A DNA stretch of 6,451 bases from Promethearchaeota archaeon (GTDB lineage: Archaea > Asgardarchaeota > Lokiarchaeia > Sigyniarchaeales > SOKP01): contig JAHLWE010000400.1 of the NCBI GenBank assembly GCA_019058135.1, positions 1 to 6,451 of the forward strand. The letters are read 5' to 3'. Positions 1-5,289 of this stretch are shown here, one piece after another (positions within the stretch are counted from its first letter, which is position 1; each line of letters starts with the position of its first letter). The notes below the pieces were generated by a model that was not told where the DNA came from, ran no database searches, and worked only from the letters and a program-made list of their open reading frames with translations. A program made the translations under genes and the position numbers.

Positions 1-42
1 CATATAGTGGATAATCCTTTTTGCATTGAATATTTCAAGTAG
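1..42 (+). other. possible 3' end of a gene entering from the left
   Basis: Frame 1 is open from the first base for 13 codons (HIVDNPFCIEYFK) and closes with the tandem stops TAG TAA at 40-45. The residue mix looks protein-like for such AT-rich DNA, but 13 codons can easily be open by chance. I cannot name a product. From here to about 178 I see no other gene, only A-rich sequence. Confidence 0.22.
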
Positions 43-178
43 TAACAAAAAAACAAAAAATACAAAGAGTATGACACAGGTAATAAAGAAAAACAATCAA
101 GTTGATGTAGGTTAAGAAAAATTTTGTCTATTAAATAACAAGTTGATCTTTAGGTTGTTCCTGAAAAATTACCAAAAT

Positions 179-196
179 TAAGAAAGAAAAAGTCAG
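179..196 (-). terminator. T-rich transcription end after the 23-residue ORF
   Basis: On the minus strand the stop codon at 199-197 is followed directly by CTGACTTTTTCTTTCTT. T-runs immediately after a stop are the usual archaeal intrinsic terminator and need no hairpin. The position, right behind a short ORF with its own promoter, supports a single-gene transcript. Similar T-runs are common by chance in this DNA. Confidence 0.4.
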
Positions 197-268
197 TTAT
201 TTTTTCTTTTTCTCTTTCCTTTTCTTTTTTCCTTCCTTCTCTTCTTCTTTCTTCTCTTCTTCGGTCAT
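197..268 (-). CDS. 23-residue, highly charged Glu/Lys peptide
   Basis: This is a complete small ORF from ATG (268-266) to TAA (199-197). After Met-Thr it consists almost only of Glu, Lys, Gly and Arg. The first half is acidic (MTEEEKKEEEKEG) and the second half purely basic (KKKRKEKKKK). It has no hydrophobic residue beyond the initiator, so it would be soluble and probably disordered. Expression signals support it more than length does: AGGTGGTGG lies at 283-275 with six bases to the ATG, a good archaeal TATA box lies at about 327-336, and a T-run follows the stop. It may be a true microprotein, the shortened start of a once longer gene with a charged N-terminus, or a leader for a non-coding RNA. 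The function is unknown. Confidence 0.5.
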   Translation of the reverse strand: MTEEEKKEEEKEGKKKRKEKKKK

Positions 269-274
269 TTTTTT

Positions 275-283
275 CCACCACCT
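275..283 (-). promoter_or_regulatory. ribosome binding site of the 23-residue ORF
   Basis: The minus strand reads AGGTGGTGG followed by AAAAAA and ATG. The GGTGG core pairs with the archaeal 16S tail, and the six-base spacer is optimal. This fixes the start of the tiny ORF at 268 and is the strongest single argument that it is translated. Confidence 0.55.
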
Positions 284-324
284 AAAATTTATTGCTATAA
301 AATTAACAAAAAGAAAAAAGACAC

Positions 325-337
325 TTATTTATAAAAA
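325..337 (-). promoter_or_regulatory. archaeal TATA box for the 23-residue ORF
   Basis: The minus strand reads TTTTTATAAATAA here, close to the archaeal TATA consensus. A start site about 26 bases downstream would fall near 306 and give a leader of roughly 38 bases that includes the ribosome binding site at 275-283. No other minus-strand gene lies between this box and the tiny ORF. Confidence 0.5.
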
Positions 338-470
338 TCTTACTAATGTTAGTCAGTATTATTATTGTTTTCTTTGGAAAATATCCATTTCCTTAAATTA
401 AGAATTACTATTTCCTCAATTTGATAAATCCGAAAAAAACTCAAAAAATTAATCTTCAGGAATAGATTGA

Positions 471-717
471 AATTTCAAAAATGAGAAAGAGCCACAAAAA
501 ATAATTAAAGAAGATAGAAAAAAATGTAATAGAATGTTTGTTAATGAAATAAAACAATTTTATAGCAAATCTATTAATTTCATATCAATTGAACATTTAG
601 GGACCATTCTATGATATTAAAAACATTAGTAGAGAGTCGAAAATTATATGACAAATAACGATAATTAAAAAAGATTATTTGAATAATCTAAAGCATAAAT
701 TTAATTTCATTAAGTGA
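471..717 (+). pseudogene. decayed coding remnant, unknown family
   Basis: Two overlapping plus-strand frames read as protein. The first is open for 47 codons from 471 to the TGA at 612-614; it includes KEPQKIIKEDRKKCNRMF and ends near EHLGTIL. The second frame takes over at about 607 (FYDIKNISRESKII), meets a TGA at 649-651, and continues as QITIIKKDYLNNLKHKF to a TGA at 715-717. One frameshift and one stop would join them into a helical, Lys-rich stretch of about 80 residues. Weaker traces in the first frame reach back to about 400. At roughly 9% stops per codon in DNA this AT-rich, 47 open codons is suggestive, not conclusive. There is no start codon with a ribosome binding site. No family is recognised. 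The last 30 bases overlap the minus-strand ORF at 688-847, so at most one is real there. Confidence 0.38.
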
Positions 718-847
718 AACTTCAATGAAATTTATCGCTATTTCTTCTAACGAATCATTTAAATCTTGATTAAATATCTCGAAAATAGTTTTTAATTTTT
801 TATATTTTATATCAGGAATTTCAACTTCAAGTTTAATTTTTTATCAT
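688..847 (-). pseudogene. ribbon-helix-helix-like 52-residue protein, frameshifted at an A6 run
   Basis: The minus strand has ATG at 847-845 preceded by AAGG, but the frame ends after four codons. Removing one A from the A6 run at 842-837 joins the ATG to a clean frame ending in TAG (690-688), giving 52 residues. The product would start MIKIKLEVEIP, a beta-strand pattern, followed by an amphipathic helix, a DLNDSLEEIAI turn-helix, and a final helix. This strand-helix-helix layout matches the MetJ/CopG-type DNA-binding fold used by many small archaeal repressors and antitoxins. The assignment is by pattern only. No toxin gene is seen beside it. Alternatives are a sequencing error in the homopolymer (gene intact), a rare ATT start just after the run, or true decay. 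It lies head-to-head with the family-A gene that starts at 935, so it could once have shared its control region. Confidence 0.42.
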
Positions 848-902
848 CCCTTGTTTATTTATTAATATTAAATTTAACAACAAAAAGAAAATAAGATATC
901 TC

Positions 903-914
903 AAATTTAAAAAT
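903..914 (+). promoter_or_regulatory. candidate TATA box for the family-A gene
   Basis: AAATTTAAAAAT resembles an archaeal TATA element. A transcript starting about 26 bases downstream would begin near 930-935, leaving a very short or absent leader. Another AT-rich candidate (ATAAGATATC) sits at 891-900 and would give a leader that includes the GGAGGT at 928. The base composition makes any single choice uncertain. Confidence 0.28.
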
Positions 915-927
915 TTTGTAAATTATT

Positions 928-933
928 GGAGGT
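928..933 (+). promoter_or_regulatory. ribosome binding site choosing the ATG at 935
   Basis: GGAGGT lies one base before ATG 935, closer than the ideal spacing of five to eight. The in-frame TTG at 926 would overlap this site and has nothing like a ribosome binding site upstream, so ATG 935 is preferred. The tight spacing may mean weak initiation. Confidence 0.45.
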
Positions 934-934
934 A

Positions 935-2218
935 ATGAGCCATAGAAAGGTTTTAAAGGAAATCATACAGTTTGGCAAAAGAGAATTCATTGAAAAAAAA
1001 CCTATTACATTAGAAATACGTAGAGTAATAAATAAAACAGTTCTTACTGCAGGAGTTCTGCCATCCCTGATGATAAAACAAATAAAGGGAGCAAAATACC
1101 TCGTGATTGCTGATTACAAAGAATTCTTTCGAATTTATTCTTTTACTCCGACTGGGGTATTGTTAGATGGAGAAAATCTTGAAAAAACGAAAAAATTGCT
1201 AAAAACATTGAAAAAAGGGACGGTAAAAGAATATTTTTTACCCAAAGAACTACCAAAACTGACCATCGGAAATATTTCCACCTATTATCAAAAACAGTTC
1301 AATAAAGCACAACATCACTTAAACATTCAGTTTGGATTAAACATTAAATATCCTCTCTCGATTGTTGCAAAAAAGGGCTTGAAAGAGGTTAATGAAAGAG
1401 AATTATGCGTTCAGAGAAATAAAACATTATTAAAAATTGACGTAAAATATTGGAAAACACCTATATTTGAAGTAATTATCAATAGAGAGTTAATCTATGA
1501 TTTTCTTGAGAGAATGGGGATCTTTCCAAAAAATAAAGATTTAATGTATGATTTTTGTTATTTCCTTACTACAATGTTATTAAGAGGCGAAAAAGCAGAA
1601 TATATATTCAAATTATGGGAAGCTCTATCACCAGAATGGAATATAAACAATTATGAACTCAACCTTATGGAAAATAAGGAACAGATTTTAAAATTAATAA
1701 ATGAAACATATACGGAAAATGAGTTAAAAATATTCATAGGAAATGTATTTTCCGCGTTAGACATATTAAATAAATATAAGATTTTAATTAATTCTGAAGA
1801 ATTCCTGTCGCTCTTTAAATATTTTTATTACGAACTTCAGAAATTAAACACTAAAATTCTCTTTGAAAAAGCCAAATTGAAAGAAATTATAGTAATTCTT
1901 CGAGATTTATTCTTTTCTGCATTATACCAGAAATATTTCTACCCCCAAGATTTTGAAAATCTGTTAAAAATTAAGGAAAATGCTAATCAATTTAAGACCT
2001 TCTTAAAATTAACTCATTTAACTATTATCTTTTCCGTTTTAGGCGAAGATTATAATTTTATTAGAGACCTTAAATCTAAACATCCTGTTCTTAAGGAAGA
2101 AAATTCACTGGAAATGTTATTCGGACTTCCTGAGTATAAATTATCAAGCACAATTGGATATTTTATGAATAAAACAGATGTATATAACAATATTTCCAAC
2201 TTTAAAAAATTATTATAA
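935..2218 (+). CDS. family-A protein of unknown function, 427 residues, C-terminally shortened
   Basis: This is an intact reading frame from ATG 935 to TAA 2216-2218. The protein starts MSHRKVLKEIIQFGKREF, is rich in Lys, Leu, Ile and Asn, and has no signal peptide or membrane segment, so it is probably cytosolic. Residues 1-130 are basic with mixed strand and helix pattern. Residues 190-427 look almost entirely helical. I recognise no catalytic motif or named domain. Residues 216-427 align without gaps to the second copy at 5741 onward, with 153 of 212 residues identical. The second copy has CAA where this one has the stop TAA, and homologous codons continue beyond it, so this copy ended later in its ancestor (see 2216-2555). 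An in-frame TTG at 926 would add three residues but lacks a ribosome binding site. The C-terminal loss may make it non-functional, yet the 427-codon frame is otherwise clean. Confidence 0.72.
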   Translation: MSHRKVLKEIIQFGKREFIEKKPITLEIRRVINKTVLTAGVLPSLMIKQIKGAKYLVIADYKEFFRIYSFTPTGVLLDGENLEKTKKLLKTLKKGTVKEYFLPKELPKLTIGNISTYYQKQFNKAQHHLNIQFGLNIKYPLSIVAKKGLKEVNERELCVQRNKTLLKIDVKYWKTPIFEVIINRELIYDFLERMGIFPKNKDLMYDFCYFLTTMLLRGEKAEYIFKLWEALSPEWNINNYELNLMENKEQILKLINETYTENELKIFIGNVFSALDILNKYKILINSEEFLSLFKYFYYELQKLNTKILFEKAKLKEIIVILRDLFFSALYQKYFYPQDFENLLKIKENANQFKTFLKLTHLTIIFSVLGEDYNFIRDLKSKHPVLKEENSLEMLFGLPEYKLSSTIGYFMNKTDVYNNISNFKKLL

Positions 2219-2289
2219 GATATGTTCAAATCCTATATATTCAACTATATTGTATTGAAATAAAGTATGATTCTAAAATCTTCCGTATA
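1580..2289 (+). repeat. direct repeat, copy 1 (family-A 3' part)
   Basis: This stretch matches 5741 to the window end at a constant offset of 4161 bases as far as 2248, after which copy 1 carries two extra bases (2249-2250). Similarity is uneven. Bases 1686-1753 are identical to 5847-5914 over 68 bp, while the segment around 1921-1980 is strongly diverged. It is a gene duplication rather than a mobile-element terminal repeat, and I see no inverted ends. Confidence 0.9.
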
Positions 2290-2555
2290 GAAATTTTTAA
2301 TCACTCCGTACAGTCCTTAAAAATGCCATGCTTAATTTTGTAATGAAACTAAAGAATAGGATGGAATTAAAGATAATTAATAATCCCAACCACGAAGGTT
2401 TGGTTAAAAAACTGGAGTGATAGTGTGAATTGAGCGGTAAGATGGCAGGAAAAGTGAATTTCTTTATTCAACTGGGAATGAAAGAACCTTTTATTGAAAA
2501 TAATATACTAAATTATAAGAAAAAGTTAGACGTTACAATAATTTTAGAGAAATAA
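2216..2555 (+). pseudogene. decayed C-terminal tail of the family-A gene
   Basis: Beyond the stop at 2216 the former tail is still readable. First DMFKSYIFNY stays in the original frame and matches the second copy. A 2-base insertion at 2249-2250 then shifts the frame, and reading resumes as IEIKYDSKIFRIEIFNHS. A second shift near the A5 run at 2319-2323 leads to LKNAMLNFVMKLKNRMELK and on through NPNHEGLVKKLE. There tandem stops TGA TAG occur at 2418-2423, and the same frame continues as CELSGKMAGKVNFFIQLGM to a final TAA at 2553-2555. Repairing these four lesions would restore about 110 residues, for an ancestral protein near 540. Only the part to about 2289 can be checked against the second copy in this window. 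The rest rests on protein-like composition and frame continuity. Confidence 0.62.
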
Positions 2556-2563
2556 AAGGAATT

Positions 2564-2622
2564 ATTCTTGGTATATTGTCACCTACATTTAGATTAATAA
2601 AAAAAAATAAGTTTTAAATATA
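2564..2622 (-). repeat. second copy of the zinc-ribbon promoter and start region, start codon lost
   Basis: On the minus strand this matches the region upstream of the zinc-ribbon gene at 5208-5271: a TATA-like ATATATTTAAAAC, a T9 run, ATTAAT, then AAATGTAGGTGA and a start region. Here the ribosome binding site is the better TAGGTGA, but the start codon reads ATA (2574-2572) where the other copy has ATG. The next codons CCA AGA match before the frame diverges and soon ends. It is the 5' stub of a lost paralog, lying immediately after the family-A tail. Confidence 0.68.
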
Positions 2623-2866
2623 TTCTCCAGAACTAAAGTATTTTCTGCTAATTCAATCATTTTTGTGGAAAAATCTCGATATATTAATAATGAATTAATT
2701 ATCTTTTCAATCGGATATTTTGATTTGAGAAAAAATTTATAAGATAAATAATTTCCTTAACTTTAGAGGGATTAACCAACAATGCACTTTTGATTTTACC
2801 CTTAATATCATTATAAAGCTCCCCCTCGTATATATATGAATTTTCAATTTTTTCTTCTAAATATAT
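2589..2866 (-). pseudogene. frameshifted coding remnant, unknown helical protein
   Basis: The minus strand is open from 2866 to the TAA at 2701-2699 and reads LEEKIENSYIYEGELYND, then IKGKIKSALLVNPSKVKE and IIYLINFF. A different frame overlaps from about 2735 and reads KYPIEKIINSLLIYRDF, then STKMIELAENTLVLENIFK, ending at TAA 2591-2589. One indel within 2702-2735 would join them into roughly 88 residues with strong amphipathic-helix periodicity. The upstream side is cut by a TAG at 2869-2867 with no start codon. The downstream end runs into the duplicated zinc-ribbon promoter, so it was probably truncated when that piece arrived. No family is recognised. Confidence 0.48.
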
Positions 2867-2882
2867 CTATACCAGAGATTGA

Positions 2883-3261
2883 TGTAAAAAGATATTTTTA
2901 ATCGATTTATTTATTAACTATCACACTTTAAATGAAGAAAAACATAACATTTTATTATAACTATTACTAAAATGGTCTTCTGATGAAAAATTGTTAATTA
3001 TTAAAATAAAAGAGAATCATCAAATAATTGATAAATCCAACTATTAAAGAAATAAATGAAAATAAAATTTATATATTTGAATCTTTAATCAGCATCTCTT
3101 CAGATATATGTTATAATAATATATACCGCTAATTTCAAAATAAGATCAAAACTAAATAAAATTTGACTATACTGAACATAAATCTATTAGATAATAAATG
3201 TATTGCTCTTAAAAAATTAAAAGAAGGTCTCCTCTATGGGATGATTTCAGTTCATAATTAA
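2883..3261 (+). pseudogene. heavily decayed coding remnant, unknown family
   Basis: Successive protein-like stretches run left to right on the plus strand. KKIFLIDLFINYHTLNEEK reaches a TAA at 2958. LLLKWSSDEKLLIIKIKENH follows in the same frame to TAA 3045. A shifted frame from 3037 reads PTIKEINENKIYIFESLIS to TAA 3130. That frame resumes after TAA 3157 as LLDNKCIALKKLKEGLLYG and ends at TAA 3259-3261, just before the end of the convergent membrane-protein gene. Each piece is 25-34 codons, so any one could be chance. Their order and continuity make a dead gene more likely than not. The 33-bp repeat at 3152-3184 sits inside it. There is no start signal and no recognisable family. Confidence 0.33.
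3152..3184. repeat. exact 33-bp direct repeat, copy 1
   Basis: This is identical over all 33 bases to 5083-5115 and in the same orientation, with flanks that stop matching at once on both sides. The other copy is coding sequence of the zinc-ribbon gene on the minus strand. This copy sits in decayed DNA. The first bases are CTAAATAAAATTTGACTATA. Confidence 0.95.
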
Positions 3262-3265
3262 TTTA

Positions 3266-4675
3266 TTAAGGCAGCCATGGAAGCAACAATTTTAAAAATG
3301 GAAGGATTAATGGAAATATGGGAGATAATACAATAAAAATAACACTTTTAATTTTCCTTGGAAAATCATAACTCCATGTTCCATAACCTTCAATTTTTTC
3401 AATATTTCTCTCAATTCTCTCAAGATCTTTCAGTAAATCCTTCCGAGATTTCCAATCACCGATGTCAGAGAGAATATTAGGATTGATCATTGATGCATAG
3501 TAAATATAATCAAGACGAGAAACAAAAATAAAAAATAAATCAATAAGATTTTTTTTAAATTTCTTCAACAATCCATGAATATATATCTGAGGAAGAATAA
3601 ATATCCCTAGACTTAACCAAATTAAAATAAAAGATAAAATTCCTAATAGAGAAAACCATTGACTAAGAGAACCTTGATCCAATTGAAACCCATTAATTAA
3701 CCAAACTGCAACTCCAGAAAATATAAAAAAAATAATTAACATTGTTGATATATTAAATAAAAATTCCCCAATTATGCTATTTCCTCTTTGAAATTCGTAA
3801 AAAGTACGTCCATATGGTTCAACTTCTATTTCTGATTCTGAAATTTTAGTTTTATTTTCTAACGCTTCAATAAACTTGTCAATTATTAATGAAAGCATTT
3901 TATCAAATTCACTGATACTAAGAACTTCAGGATCAGCACCTAAACTTCCAAGATGAAATAAACCAAATATTATAGCCACAAAAAATGTTATTATCAAAAA
4001 TACTACTAATCCAATTCCAATATATTTAATAAATTCTATAAATATTGTCCAATCTGGTATTGGTGCTAAGAGAGTTTCGTGATATAAATTAATATTAAAT
4101 AGTGAATAAATATCAAATATTAATATTACAAAAAATCCTAAAAATCCAAATATGAACCACCATGCACTATATGCCTTTTCATGAAATCTATATGAAAATC
4201 TAAGAAACTCTAACTCATCTACAAATAATAATTGTATTGATTCTTTATTTTTTCCATATGGTTTTAATAAATCATCAATTATTACCATAGTATATCCAAT
4301 TAATCTTGTAAAAAAAGCAACAACTATAATGAATGGTATATTTAACAAAAATTCATTCCAAAACACTTCCCAAAATAATTCTGGATATCCAAATAAATAA
4401 TAAAATAGTGGATAACAAATAATTGGCATTAAAAAAAAGAGAAATGCTATATATAAAGTAGGATTCCATTTCCATCCTATTCCTGTTTTCCTAAAAGGAC
4501 TCCAATCTGAACGATAAGCTATATCAGGTCGAAATGCAGTATAATAGGTTGGAAACTTGTTCTTTTGAGGGAATAAACAAGCTTTACCTCTATAGCCTAC
4601 ACCATAAGGTTTAGTTTCATCCATTAACTTAACATACTCTCCCATACTCATTCCTTTCGGAAGTGGCATATGCAC
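3266..4675 (-). CDS. multi-pass membrane protein of unknown function, 469 residues
   Basis: A long clean minus-strand frame runs from GTG 4675-4673 to TAA 3268-3266. Alternative starts are ATG 4669 (third codon), and ATGs at 4651 and 4645, the last preceded by AAAGGA at a suitable distance. The protein begins with a soluble stretch of about 70 residues rich in Tyr, Lys and Pro. Hydrophobic segments follow at about 73-95, 108-133, 171-193, 214-241, 303-327, 341-366 and 442-466. Larger soluble parts lie at 134-170, 243-300 and 367-440, the last with a charged helix (SRKDLLKDLERIERNIEKIEG). There is no signal peptide, transporter signature or catalytic motif that I recognise. It stands alone: the next minus-strand gene upstream is 290 bases away and broken, and downstream is decayed DNA on the opposite strand. 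Its intact frame amid broken neighbours argues that it is maintained. Confidence 0.85.
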   Translation of the reverse strand: MHMPLPKGMSMGEYVKLMDETKPYGVGYRGKACLFPQKNKFPTYYTAFRPDIAYRSDWSPFRKTGIGWKWNPTLYIAFLFFLMPIICYPLFYYLFGYPELFWEVFWNEFLLNIPFIIVVAFFTRLIGYTMVIIDDLLKPYGKNKESIQLLFVDELEFLRFSYRFHEKAYSAWWFIFGFLGFFVILIFDIYSLFNINLYHETLLAPIPDWTIFIEFIKYIGIGLVVFLIITFFVAIIFGLFHLGSLGADPEVLSISEFDKMLSLIIDKFIEALENKTKISESEIEVEPYGRTFYEFQRGNSIIGEFLFNISTMLIIFFIFSGVAVWLINGFQLDQGSLSQWFSLLGILSFILIWLSLGIFILPQIYIHGLLKKFKKNLIDLFFIFVSRLDYIYYASMINPNILSDIGDWKSRKDLLKDLERIERNIEKIEGYGTWSYDFPRKIKSVIFIVLSPIFPLILPFLKLLLPWLP

Positions 4676-4710
4676 ACATCTTTACTAATTAATATATCTT
4701 GTTTTTTGAA

Positions 4711-4722
4711 TTTTATAATAAA
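4711..4722 (-). promoter_or_regulatory. candidate TATA box for the membrane protein
   Basis: The minus strand reads TTTATTATAAAA. Transcription about 26 bases downstream would start near 4691, giving a leader of 16 bases to GTG 4675 or 22 to ATG 4669. Another AT-rich candidate (GATATATT) sits nearer the gene at 4692-4699. The rest of 4723-4966 shows no gene, only AT-rich spacer. Confidence 0.33.
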
Positions 4723-4966
4723 TTTTTTATGTTTAACCATTAATTTTTATTCTTAATATATTTTATTGACTAAATTCAGAATTATTAACTCAATATAAAG
4801 TTTATAAAATTCAATTTGCTGAAATATTGGATTAATATTTCGTGGCAGAAGTTTATTTATATGTTTAAATCAAAATTTATTAAAATATATTATTAAGTAA
4901 AAAATATAAGTAAGAATTGTAGTCAGATGATGTTTCTTTTCCCTTTTCGAAAAGCTATTTATCACT

Positions 4967-5217
4967 TTATCTTCTATAAATTCCGTCTAATAGAACATTT
5001 GCGTAAAAAGGGGCGTTAATATAAATATAGCCAATGACGATCACTATTCCATAAATTATTAACTTTGATATTCTTTTCCATCCTAAATAAAATTTGACTA
5101 TACTGAACATAAATCCTCCATAGACACAACTTATACATATAAAGTGGTCTTTTTACATGTTTTTCCCCCACATACATCCTTTCCTTTGCCGCAAGATTCG
5201 CATATTCTTCTTGGCAT
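4967..5217 (-). pseudogene. zinc-ribbon protein with membrane anchor, broken by one frameshift
   Basis: ATG 5217-5215 begins MPRRICESCGKGKDVCGGKTC, but the frame ends at TAA 5133-5131 after 28 residues. Adding one A to the A5 run at 5153-5149 restores an 83-residue protein ending at TAA 4969-4967. The restored part continues KKDHFICISCVYGGFMF. Putative zinc ligands are Cys6, Cys9, Cys16, Cys21, His25, Cys28 and Cys31, enough for one or two zinc sites. The pattern resembles small archaeal zinc-finger proteins with CxxCGK-KD-HGGKTC-HFIC-C. From memory that family has His where this one has Cys16. Residues of about 51-69 (ISKLIIYGIVIVIGYIYI) form one membrane segment, followed by a short tail ending GIYRR. 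The zinc part would face the cytosol if the anchor is C-terminal. The break may be real decay or a homopolymer read error, since the rest of the frame is clean. A second 5' stub lies at 2564-2622. Confidence 0.68.
5083..5115. repeat. exact 33-bp direct repeat, copy 2 (inside the zinc-ribbon gene)
   Basis: This is identical to 3152-3184. Here it encodes, on the minus strand, the residues around FMFSIVKFYL that lead into the membrane anchor, so this is likely the source copy and the other a translocated fragment. Confidence 0.95.
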
Positions 5218-5220
5218 TTT

Positions 5221-5271
5221 TTCGCCTACATTTGAATTAATAGAAAAAAAAATAAGTTTTAGATATATATG
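5221..5271 (-). promoter_or_regulatory. promoter and ribosome binding site of the zinc-ribbon gene
   Basis: The minus strand reads CATATATATCTAAAAC (5271-5256) as a TATA-like element, then a T9 run, then TAGGCGA (5228-5222) four bases before ATG 5217. The same arrangement with TAGGTGA is conserved at 2564-2622, and this conservation between two diverged copies supports a functional promoter. Confidence 0.5.
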
Positions 5272-5289
5272 TTTTATTTATCGATTATG

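Noticed and set aside
155..185. Resemblance of CCTGAAAAATTACCAAAATTA to the PKELPKL segment of family A
   Set aside because: It is only about 24 bases long with several mismatches. It could be a third family-A relic but is not distinguishable from chance.
2418..2423. Tandem TGA-TAG as recoded selenocysteine or pyrrolysine
   Set aside because: Two adjacent recoded stops are implausible, no stem-loop element is evident, and upstream frameshifts already separate this stretch from any start.
4943..4954. Perfect 12-bp palindrome CTTTTCGAAAAG
   Set aside because: It is too short, and without a T-run on the minus strand, to call a terminator of the zinc-ribbon gene. One such palindrome is not surprising in this composition.
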